From assembly GCA_949358305.1 (NCBI GenBank), contig OX442317.1, positions 7,072,186-7,136,185 on the forward strand: DNA of 64,000 nt, given 5' to 3'. The notes beneath the pieces are model-generated. The model made no database searches, was not told where the DNA came from, and was given only the letters and a program-made list of their open reading frames with translations. Shown piece after piece: positions 25,396 through 33,445 of the stretch. Both the position numbers and the translations under genes were made by a program. Every line of letters starts with the position of its first letter. The stretch's first letter is position 1. The stretch is from Strigamia acuminata (Eukaryota > Arthropoda > Chilopoda > Geophilomorpha > Linotaeniidae).

Positions 25396-26968
25396 GCTTT
25401 CACACGATTACAACTTTATGCATTCTTTTGTTGCCGATCGTCTGGACATTCCGGCTTTGTCTGGAATTGATGTTCGAGCGGCATCGGTGAAGCTCCGATC
25501 GCATGGTGCCTGTGGTTTGGACGGGTTTCCGCCGTTCATCCTTAAGGGATGTATTGAGGTGTTATTGGTTCCTCTGGTTTATTTGTTCAATCTGTCGCTT
25601 TCTTGCGGGGTTTTTCCGGTTGCTTGGAAGGATGCGTTGGTGGTCCCTGTTTTCAAGAGCGGTAAGCGCACCAGCGTATCCAATTTTAGACCTATCTCTT
25701 TATTGAGTAGTTTGGCTAAGTTATTTGAACTATCTGTGCTTGCCAGGATGAGCTCGTGGGTAGATGGATTTACTACGGATGCCCAGTTTGGTTTTACATG
25801 TGGGAAGTCTGTGGAGCTGAATCTCCTGAATTTTTATAATGAGGTATTCGACTCTTTTCATACCAGGGGCCAATTTGATGTCATCTACTTGGATTTCGCG
25901 AAGGCTTTTGATCGAATTTGCCACGATCTACTGTTGATCAAGCTGGAGTTTTACGGTTTGTCCCCGCGTTTTATTAAGTGGTTTGCTAGTTATTTAGGTC
26001 GGAGGAATAACTTTCTTAAGTGTAATGGGGTTACTACGTCAAGTTGTTACGTGACTAATTCTGGTGTCCCACAGGGTTCTATTCTGGGTCCTGTGTTGTT
26101 CAAGCTGTTTATCAACGATTTATCCTACTTTCTTCGTGGTCTGTCCCACTCGTTCTTTGCGGATGATACCAAGTTGGGCCGCAGCATTGATACTGTTGGG
26201 GATTGCGAGGATCTGCAGCGTTATTTGAATAGAGTACAATGTTGGACTGATGCAAACTGCATGAGCCTAAATGTCAACAAGTCAGTAGTGCTTTCTTTCT
26301 CCCGTCGTGCTGTGAAGCTTTTGCATCCCTACACGTTGGGTGGTGTTTTGATTCCACGACGTTCGGTGATAAGGGATCTGGGTGTGACTTTCGATGATTG
26401 TTTTATCTTTAGAAATCATGTTAATCGATTGGTCGGTGAGTGTACGAGGGTTTTGGGCATTCTCTTTCGTCTCTCTTTTGTTTTTACGTCTCCGGGTCCG
26501 CTTCGCTTGTTGTTTATTTCTTTGGTTCGTTCTCGTATTTTGTTTTCGTCTTTGGTTTGGAGGGGCTGTGCTGTCTATCTGCTTAACCGTCTCGAGGGGC
26601 TGCAACGTAATTTTGCTTGGATGATTTATAGGAGATATTTTTATCACCTATTTAATTATTCTTATTCGGAGGTGCTCGTGGCTTTGGGTTTGCGTTCTGT
26701 TGGTTCCCATATGATTCTTCTTGACTGCATTTTCGTTTTTCGTTTGATCAGTGGCAAGGTCGTGGCTCCCTGTCTGTTATCTTGCTTGCACTTTAATGTT
26801 CCTTGGGTGGGGAGGGAGTTGCGCACCCCACGTGTTACTTTCTCTGTTTCTAACTCTTACTCCCCTGTTGGGCGTTTATTACGGAGCGTTAATGTCTTTT
26901 TGGGTGATATTGACATTTTTAATTGTACTCTCTCTGGTATTGAGCATGCTTTTGTTGTTGGGTCTTGA
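25396..26968 (+). CDS. LINE reverse transcriptase (partial, open)
   Basis: About 520 codons without stop encode RT fingers, palm and thumb and part of the region after it. The palm aspartates are in YLDFAKAF and FADD. The frame has no start of its own, because the upstream part of the element was lost. It is read in frame from the interrupted LRR copy B. The protein could supply reverse transcription in trans only if expressed; the missing endonuclease makes it non-autonomous. Confidence 0.75.
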
Positions 26969-27205
26969 TGCTGATTTAATGTAATTTTAATTTTGATTTT
27001 TTGTTTTTGCTGTTGTGTTTCTTTTGATGTTCTATTTTGAATTATGATTTTTTTTTTTTTTTTTTTTTTTGATCTCTTTTTGTTTTTGTAATTGACGATG
27101 GTTGTTTAGGTGGTTTGATGGGTGTCCCCCCCCTGTAGGCTTCGGCTGTTGGGGGGCACCCTTCTTTTGGAAAATAAACAATAATAATAATAATTACTTA
27201 TAAAG
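25396..27205 (+). mobile_element. 5'-truncated non-LTR retrotransposon (LINE, Jockey/I-like group)
   Basis: The coding part (to 26968) is a reverse transcriptase with no visible frame breaks: GLDGFPPFILK, the FRPISLLSSLAKLFE block, YLDFAKAFDRICHD, SGVPQGSILGPVLF and the catalytic FADDTK at about 26,155-26,172, followed by thumb sequence LNVNKSVVLSFSR. Endonuclease and ORF1 are missing, as expected for 5' truncation during target-primed reverse transcription. The 3' untranslated part contains a T-rich run and a GC-rich hairpin (near 27,125-27,165), and ends in an ATAATAATAATAATT tail. Base composition of the coding part is clearly more G+C-rich than its surroundings. A clean target duplication was not found. 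Confidence 0.85.
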
Positions 27206-27357
27206 AATAAATTAGAATTTTTTATGTCAGATGCAAAATTATATTTGTTAATCAAATTAACAGATGGAAGTGGATTCTTTAGTAAATGTATAATCCGTAT
27301 TAAATAGATTAAATCAACTCGTGCCAAAGCCAAGAGGTGTAAGTTCTTTTTTTTTCA

Positions 27358-27617
27358 ACTGAAACTGTGAATGTTGTTCACGACGCCGCATCAAATTCCG
27401 ATGGTGGCTCCAAATTCAGAAAATAACCTACCACATAGTAACCGACCCAATAATAGAATTGTTCATCACCTCGTGTATCGTCTTCAATACAATTTTTCTT
27501 GCAATCGAACATCACGGCATGAGTCCAGACTTAAAAAAAGTTTTAAATATTGGCAATAAAGGAAAATCACAGCAATCGAGTTGCTAATATAATCTAATTG
27601 TTTGCAATTGTGAAACC
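27358..27617 (+). pseudogene. Duplicated Nav2 exon (domain II S1), left part, dead splice donor
   Basis: Plus-strand sequence from CTGAAACTGTGAATGTTG onward matches minus-strand Nav2 exon 12 and its intron (49142-49340 and about 49,090-49,141). The exon frame is still open ([30 protein letters not shown]). The donor after GGCAATAAA is GG instead of the GT found in the real gene, so the exon cannot be spliced normally. The intron is also copied, so this is a genomic duplication, not a retrocopy. The foldback transposon interrupts the copy at 27,627. Confidence 0.85.
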
Positions 27618-27626
27618 ACAGTTATT

Positions 27627-28192
27627 ACCGGGCTGAAGTTGGCACCACATTCACATTCGCCTGAAACTACAGATAGAACAAATCCCAATTTTTTTTTTAC
27701 CACGGATTTCAATGATTTTTACACCGAAAAATAGAGGACTTTCTCCTTAACAAACCCTGAAAAGCACAACTCTCTACCCCTCTTGGTTATCGAGCGGCGA
27801 CCGTTTCAATATGGCGCAAAAAAAGACTTGTCCTAAATTTCCGAATGTGGTGCCACAACTTCAAACTGGAATATTTCGAAAACCTGACGACGGATTTCTT
27901 TTTTTGAAAAACCAAATGAAAGAAGACATTCTCCTCTACAAACCCTGAAAAGCACAACACTGCAGCCCTCTTAGTTTTCGAGCGGTGACCGTTTCAATAT
28001 GGCGCCCCAAAAAAAGACTTGTCCTAAATTTTCGAATGTCGTGCCACAACTTCAAATTAAAATATTTCGAAAACGTGACGACGGATTTTTTTTCTTGAAA
28101 AAGCAAATGAAAGAGGACATTCTCTTCTACAAACCCTGAAAAGGACAACTATGCAGCCCTCTTAGTTTTCGAGCGGTGACCGTTTCAATATG
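27627..28192 (+). repeat. Left terminal inverted repeat of the foldback element
   Basis: It contains a unique outer part (27627 to about 27,750) and about two and a third copies of the 190-bp unit, with the AACCCTGAAAAG word at about 27,753, 27,943 and 28,133. It ends at ATATGG near 28,192, where the T-rich interior begins. Confidence 0.85.
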
Positions 28193-28555
28193 GTTTGTTT
28201 TTTTCCATTCAGTTTTCCATTTGGTGTTGGACATTTTTCATTTATTCGATTTTAGTCATCTGGTTCGATTATTAGCCCATTTTGTTAATTTCAATTTGGC
28301 TTCGAATAATTCCATTTGATTCGAATTCAGTTTTGTCTGACCAAAAATCAAGCTGCATTTCTGCTAAATTTTGCTTGGTTATCAGACATTTCATTTGGTT
28401 CGATTTTAATTATTTGGTTTAATTTAAACCATTTGGTTTAATTTAAATCATTTGTTTTCATTTTAAGCATTTGGTTTGTTTTTTCTGGTTGTTTTCTTAG
28501 TAATCCTGGTTCTGAACCATATATATATTGAATTTTTATAAACAATTTATATATA

Positions 28556-29002
28556 ATGGGTAGAGATTCAACAACTACTAAGGGGAAATGGGATAAAATC
28601 TCTCCACACAATCTAGCATTAATTATTGTGAAACATGCTACTTGTGATAATGATTTTCAATCTGGTAGTGTTCTTTGGAAAAAAGTAAATGTTGATCTAG
28701 CAGAGTATAAATTTTCTTGTAACAAAAAAATTGAAAAGTGGTTATACATTGCATATAAAACAAATACTTTTGGTTTAAAAGCAGAAGTTCATAAAAATTA
28801 CATAAACAAAGATTTGATTTTGCTTGATAAGCTGAAAGAACAAGAAAAATTAATTGTTCCATTTTTTCTTAATTCTGTGCACTCACAAACTGAAGATGGT
28901 GCTGGTAGCAGAATGTGTTTTGTGTGTAACACTTTAAGTGGAATGAATCTTCAAGTACCATTAAATCATCATCTCCATTTTATCATTACTTTAAGAAGAT
29001 AA
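28556..29002 (+). CDS. Foldback element ORF1, possible Myb/SANT-like DNA-binding domain
   Basis: 148 residues starting at a true ATG. The N-terminal 80 residues contain a spaced set of tryptophans and helices (GKWDKIS, LWKKVNVDL, KIEKWLYIAY) that looks like a Myb/SANT-type trihelical DNA-binding domain, which many transposons use to bind their ends. That assignment is by eye only. Near the end is a CFVC pair. The frame overlaps the second ORF in a different frame between 28,930 and 29,002, so the two may be one protein split by a frameshift or joined by splicing. Confidence 0.5.
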   Translation: MGRDSTTTKGKWDKISPHNLALIIVKHATCDNDFQSGSVLWKKVNVDLAEYKFSCNKKIEKWLYIAYKTNTFGLKAEVHKNYINKDLILLDKLKEQEKLIVPFFLNSVHSQTEDGAGSRMCFVCNTLSGMNLQVPLNHHLHFIITLRR

Positions 29003-30231
29003 CTGAAAAAGCAGAATGTGAAGCCCAAAATGATATCTCTTCATTGGAAAGCAATGATTTATGTAATGAAGATGTGAAAAAACTACTTCTCAATCAATAT
29101 TTTCCCTATTATCCTTTTTGGAGTGGTTTGATGCTAGATGGTGTTACTAGAGACACAAATAACTCAGTGGAAAACTGGTTTAAAATTGTTAAGCAGGATG
29201 AGTTGCAGCAAAAACTACATTTAAAGCCTGCAAGGTTTATTCGAAAAGCACAGCCAATGATTGAAGGGAGAGTGTTAAAATTTTCACATGAACTCAACGT
29301 TAAAAATCTAAAAAATTCCAAAAAAAGATGTAAGAGTATGAAACTTGATGATTTTGATTTATATCAAGAAAAATGGAATAAAAGTAAACCTAAAACATCA
29401 AAATACTATTCATCGCATTCAAAATTAAAAATACATCCCATGTTAGGTCTTGATATTTTTATCTCAATTCCTTGGGCTGGTTCTATTGGGATAAGTACGC
29501 AAAAAATTACTTTACAGAACACCTGTTCTTTAGATGGATTGCTATCCATTGTAAACTTTGCATTAAATATTGATACCACAGTAAAAGAGTTCTTTTTAAT
29601 GTCTGATAATTTCTTAGCTTCAGCACTTACACAAATTAACATACTGTTAGATAAAAAAGAATTTGTGCAAGCAAGGTTGCATTGGTTAACAGAAGCTCTG
29701 AAATTATCAATTCCACCTTCTAAGATTATCGATTGCTTTGGAAGTGAGGAAAGCAGGTTTGTCACAGTATTTCAAAAAGAATTTCAAGTGAGAAACATAA
29801 TTACAACATGTTCTGCAGATAGTTCACACCAAAAAACAGATTCAGATGATGGCTTCTTACAACTTTTACAGTTGGGATCAAATAAAATGTGGATTGGGGA
29901 AAGTGATGAGGGTCATTGCAAAACAAGCAACTGCCATGGAATTCGAAAACGCAATATGCAATTCAGAACAATCCCACCAGTTTTGATATTTCGTTACTTG
30001 GTATTTAGTACTAAAATAAGTGATATACCATCTTCATATAAAATTGGTAATGCTAATTACAAAATTCTGGCAATAGCATTCAATCAACCAAATCGAAATC
30101 ACTTTGTAGCGATTGTAAAAATAGGAGGCGTATGGTTTTTGTACGACGGCATGGATCCAGAATTAAAAGAATTTAAAGTAGATATTATTCCAGAAAATTT
30201 TATCATAAATCATGTAATTTTAATTAAATGA
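28930..30231 (+). CDS. Foldback element ORF2 with ubiquitin-specific-peptidase-like catalytic core
   Basis: Open for over 430 codons (first sense codon 28930; a TTG at 29044 starts the 395-residue part counted here). Residues 1-140 include FWSGLMLDGV and NSVENWFKIVKQ, a block I associate with transposon proteins but cannot name. From about residue 155 the layout is that of a USP/UCH-type cysteine peptidase: a Cys box QNTCSLDGLL with Cys161, a His box NHFVAIVKIGG with His353, and WFLYDGMD with Asp368, fifteen residues after His as in USPs (HYVAYVK...WYLFDD). Spacing of Cys and His (192 residues) is short for a USP but possible. It could instead be an OTU- or Ulp1-type protease. The role in transposition is unknown; the active-site residues are present, which suggests selection. 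Confidence 0.6.
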   Translation, partial: HFKWNESSSTIKSSSPFYHYFKKITEKAECEAQNDISSLESNDLCNEDVKKLLLNQYFPYYPFWSGLMLDGVTRDTNNSVENWFKIVKQDELQQKLHLKPARFIRKAQPMIEGRVLKFSHELNVKNLKNSKKRCKSMKLDDFDLYQEKWNKSKPKTSKYYSSHSKLKIHPMLGLDIFISIPWAGSIGISTQKITLQNTCSLDGLLSIVNFALNIDTTVKEFFLMSDNFLASALTQINILLDKKEFVQARLHWLTEALKLSIPPSKIIDCFGSEESRFVTVFQKEFQVRNIITTCSADSSHQKTDSDDGFLQLLQLGSNKMWIGESDEGHCKTSNCHGIRKRNMQFRTIPPVLIFRYLVFSTKISDIPSSYKIGNANYKILAIAFNQPNRNHFVAIVKIGGVWFLYDGMDPELKEFKVDIIPENFIINHVILIK

Positions 30232-30251
30232 ACTCGCTCAATCGTCAACTT

Positions 30252-31613
30252 GTTGAAATATTCCACTTTGAAGCTGGGCCACCACAGTTGCGCCATATTG
30301 AAACAATCGCCGCTCGAAAACTAACAGGGCTGCAGTGTTGTGCTTTTCAGGGTTTGTAGAGGAGAATGTCCTCTTTCATTTGGTTTTTCAAAAAAAGAAA
30401 TCCGTCGTCAGGTTTTCGAAATATCTTAATTTGAAGTTGTGGCACGACATTCAAAAATTAAGGACAAGTCTTTTTTTGCGCCATATTGAAACGGTCACCA
30501 CTCGAAAACTAAGAGGGCTGCATAGTTGTCCTTTTCAGGGTTAGTAGAGGAGAATGTCCTCTTTCATTTGCTTTTTCAAGAAAAAAAATCCGTCGTCACG
30601 TTTTCGAAATATTTTAATTTGAAGTTGTGGCACGACATTCGAAAATTTAGGACAAGTCTTTTTTTGGGGCGCCATATTGAAACGGTCACCGCTCGAAAAC
30701 TAAGAGGGCTGCATAGTTGTCCTTTTCAGGGTTTGTAAAGGAGAATGTCTTCTTTAATTTGGTTTTTCAAAAAAAGAAATCCGTCGTCAGGTTTTCGAAA
30801 TATCTTAATTTGAAGTTGTGGCACGACATTCAAAAATTAAGGACAAGTCTTTTTTTGCGCCATATTGAAACGGTCACCACTCGAAAACTAAGAGGGCTGC
30901 ATAGTTGTCCTTTTCAGGGTTTGTAGAGGAGAATGTCCTCTTTCATTTGCTTTTTTAAGAAAAAAAATCCGTCGTCACGTTTTCGAAATATTTTAATTTG
31001 AAGTTGTGGCACGACATTCGAAAATTTAGGACAAGTCTTTTTTTGGGGCGCCATATTGAAACGGTCACCGCTCGAAAACTAAGAGGGCTGCATAGTTGTC
31101 CTTTTCAGGGTTTGTAAAGGAGAATGTCTTCTTTAATTTGGTTTTTCAAAAAAAGAAATCCGTCGTCAGGTTTTCGAAATATCTTAATTTGAAGTTGTGG
31201 CACGACATTCAAAAATTAAGGACAAGTCTTTTTTTGCGCCATATTGAAACGGTCACCACTCGAAAACTAAGAGGGCTGCATAGTTGTGCTTTTCAGGGTT
31301 TGTAGAGGAGAATGTCTTCTTTCATTTGGTTTTTTAAAAAAAGAAATCTGTTGTCAGGTTTTCGAAATATTCCAGTTTGAAGTTGTGGCACCACATTCGG
31401 AAATTTAGGACAAGTCTTTTTTTGCGCCATATTGAAACGGTCGCCGCTCGATAACCAAGAGGGGTAGAGAGTTGTGCTTTTCAGGGTTTGTTAAGGAGAA
31501 AGTCCTCTATTTTTTGGTGTAAAAATCATTGAAATCCGTGGTAAAAAAAAAATTGGGATTTGTTCTATCTGTAGTTTGGACGAATGTGAATGTGGTGCCA
31601 ACTTCAGCCCGGT
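30252..31613 (-). repeat. Right terminal inverted repeat: tandem 188/191-bp units
   Basis: The word CTTTTCAGGG recurs at 30343, 30531, 30722, 30910, 31101, 31289 and 31478, so spacing alternates 188, 191, 188, 191, 188, 189. Two unit types alternate: one with CAGGTTTTCGAAATATC and CACCACTCG, the other with CACGTTTTCGAAATATT, GGGGCGCCAT and CACCGCTCG. Hence the real period is a 379-bp dimer. A decayed unit precedes it at 30,252-30,342, and the outer end matches the left TIR. Confidence 0.88.
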
Positions 31614-32050
31614 ACAGTTATTTACTATCATTTTTACAATTGAGACGACATTGAAGCTGATCGCTTTGATCAAAGAATATTTCAAAAACTCGTGGAACAA
31701 TTTCGACCTCGTCATCGTTGTATTCAGTTTAGTCGAACTTGGATTGGAAAATATCAACGGATTGTCTGTTTTAAGAGCTCTGCGACTGGTCAGTATTAAC
31801 TTCATTTTCATTTGCCAACATCTAATTTTATCTTCCAGTTGCGAGTTTTCAAACTGGCGCAGTCGTGGACTACAATGCGGGTGCTAGTGAGTACTTTGGG
31901 CGCCCTTGGTAATCTGACCCTTGTCCTCGTCATCATCATGTACATATTTGCCATCCTTGGAATGCAATTGTTCGGCAGAAATTATATTGCTGAAAAGTTT
32001 GAAGACGTGAACCATTGGATCAACTTCCTGTTTGCCATGCGGGACATTTA
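31614..32050 (+). pseudogene. Duplicated Nav2 exons (domain II S2-S5), right part
   Basis: It matches Nav2 exons 13 and 14 and the intron between them (minus strand 48,700-49,080). [21 protein letters not shown] and [11 protein letters not shown] are followed by a retained GTCAGT donor and a TCTTCCAG acceptor, then [15 protein letters not shown]. Compared with the real gene it lacks 12 bp in frame (LSII after RVL). Homology ends after QLFGRNY, and an unrelated tail runs to a stop at 32048-32050. The exon start carries TT where the real gene has GT after the acceptor AG; this TT is inside the transposon target duplication. There are no S1 or pore segments in usable form, so it cannot make a channel. 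Confidence 0.85.
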
Positions 32051-32286
32051 AACAGAGTCGTCAGAGCTCAAACACGGCCGAAATATCACAATTTTTCCAA
32101 TTACAATTGCAATTGCAATTTTCTTAATTGCAATTATTAAATTGCAAACAAAAATAACTGCTCTGATCGCTCTATGTGCAATCCAAGATGGCTGAAAATC
32201 ATCTGGGAAATCAAGGAAATCAAGGAAAGCGACCCTGAAGTGTACGGGTCGCCAAAAACTTGAAAAGTTGATGTTTGTACTTGCAG

Positions 32287-32511
32287 GGAGAAGCAGCACT
32301 GTTAGACCCAAATGTGAGAAGTTTGATTCGTGAAATAAAAAGGAACAAAGCGCTAGAAGATGAAATTCAGCTACTAAAGAAAGAAATGAGAAATTAAAAA
32401 TCTTAAAATTTGAGCTTAAGATTATGGAAACGGAGTTGACTGCTGAAGATCACCGTCGAAAAGCTGAAAAATTAATATCTCGTTTGGAAGATTTAGAGTA
32501 TTGTAGTGGTA
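32287..32511 (+). pseudogene. Orphan coiled-coil exon with a frameshift
   Basis: It is bounded by an acceptor-like TTGCAG and a strong GTAAGT donor. The first frame encodes NVRSLIREIKRN and LEDEIQLLKKEM and stops after RN at about 32,395. Another frame continues as coiled coil: EKLKILKFELKIMETEL, then HRRKAEKLISRLEDLEY. A one-base loss or two-base gain would join them. The source gene is not in the window. It fits the idea that this segment collects gene fragments. Confidence 0.5.
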
Positions 32512-32520
32512 AGTTAGCAT

Positions 32521-32740
32521 ATACCGTAGCACCTCGATAATAGCCGGGGTTCGTTTAAGCGCCGGGCGAGGTCAGAAATTGGCGCCAGCCCTGAATAAGC
32601 GCTGGTTCCGGCAAAAGCACCTATTTTTTGCGAAAAAATGGCGATTTTTCGGTTATACGCCAGGCCCGAATAAACGCCGGGCTTCAAATTGGCGCCGGGG
32701 GGCGGCTTAAAATAAGAAAAATTAAACGCCCGGGCTTTGT
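32521..32740. repeat. GC-rich hairpin-forming repeat (MITE-like)
   Basis: A local GC-rich island begins TACCGTAGCACCTCGATAAT and repeats variants of GAATAAGCGCCGGGC in both orientations (TTTAAGCGCCGGGCG, AATAAACGCCGGGC, TTAAACGCCCGGGC). It contrasts sharply with the AT-rich surroundings and lies within the accessory segment. Confidence 0.55.
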
Positions 32741-33366
32741 ATTTGAGTTTAAAAAAACTCAACTTCAAACTCAAATTGGAAATTGTTTAATCCATTTAGC
32801 TTCATTGGAGCGAAGAGACGAGAATTATAGAAGGCAAAATAAATCACTTAATTAAAGCAGTGCAACTTTGCGGTAAAAATTGGCAACAACTAAATTTTAT
32901 TGCCTTTTTTTTTTACCATATTTTTTGGTATTTTGGTACCACCTAATGTTAGAATTGTCTAAAGACTGTGTACACCCTGTATTTTATATAGATTGTGCTT
33001 CAAATTGACACAAATATTTTATTTACTGTTATCAGAAAAGTCACATTTAATCAGCAAGCAAGAGAGAGTGTTTGATTGTCTAAATTGGCTGGTGTGAGTG
33101 ACACTGACGTGGCATTCTTTTCATCTAAACAACTGTGCAGATTGTGCAAGAGGATAACATTTTCCCTTTTTTAAATCATTCTTCATTTCATTTCAGAACA
33201 AATCAACAAAAACAAAAAATTCCACTTCTCTTTTAAGTAAACCAAATAAAAAAAAACAATAAAAATTTACAACAATAAATTAAACATTTGCATAATAATT
33301 CTGTATACATCTGCATACAAATCTCCAATCTTTGGCACTATTGCTGTCTTTTAAAATCCAACTCAC
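32741..33366. other. Intergenic, with mariner-type terminal repeat at 32950-32981
   Basis: The terminal repeat here is the inverted counterpart of that at 23997-24030 (AGACTGTGTACACCCTG then TA). The rest is AT-rich with no exon that I can support. It adjoins the 3' end of HMGCR. Confidence 0.5.
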
Positions 33367-33385
33367 TCATTGAGATCTAGGGGTC
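33367..33385 (-). other. Candidate alternative last exon of HMGCR
   Basis: The HMGCR stop TAA lies inside CGGTAAAG, a good splice donor. On the minus strand TTTTTTTTGGTTATAG is an acceptor at about 33,386. Splicing there would replace the stop by Thr-Pro-Arg-Ser-Gln and a TGA at 33367-33369. Thr would then occupy the place of the regulatory serine that follows HNR in other animals. Low confidence without transcripts. Confidence 0.25.
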
Positions 33386-33445
33386 CTATAACCAAAAAAA
33401 AATCAATAATAACCACACACACACTACTCGAAAAACATCAATCCT

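Larger units (their letters stand above)
24328..27312 (+). repeat. Inverted duplication, arm B (pairs with 16940-19260)
   Basis: Plus-strand counterpart of arm A. The match runs from the AGCTACGGTAG word through LRR coding sequence to the ATTTTTTATGTCAGATGCAA word and ends near 27,312. A deletion joins sequence equivalent to about 18,935 directly to sequence equivalent to about 17,806 (junction near 24,660), and a LINE sits at about 25,396-27,205. Confidence 0.8.
27627..31613 (+). mobile_element. Foldback-type DNA transposon with long repetitive TIRs and 9-bp target duplication
   Basis: The ends are inverted: ACCGGGCTGAAGTTGGCACC begins at 27627 and its reverse complement ends at 31613. They are flanked by ACAGTTATT on both sides (27618-27626 and 31614-31622), a 9-bp target duplication as in MULE/Foldback elements. 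The outer 190 bases of the two TIRs are almost identical. The TIRs differ in length (about 0.57 and 1.36 kb) because they hold different numbers of a roughly 190-bp unit. The 2-kb interior has two ORFs on the plus strand. No classical DDE transposase motif was recognised. The insertion target was the splice acceptor of a duplicated Nav2 exon. TIR similarity suggests a recent insertion or ongoing homogenisation. Confidence 0.88.

Noticed and set aside
31576-32051. A second working Nav gene on the plus strand
   Set aside because: Only domain II S1-S5 pieces are present, one donor is dead, a transposon splits the copy and no pore or other domain follows.
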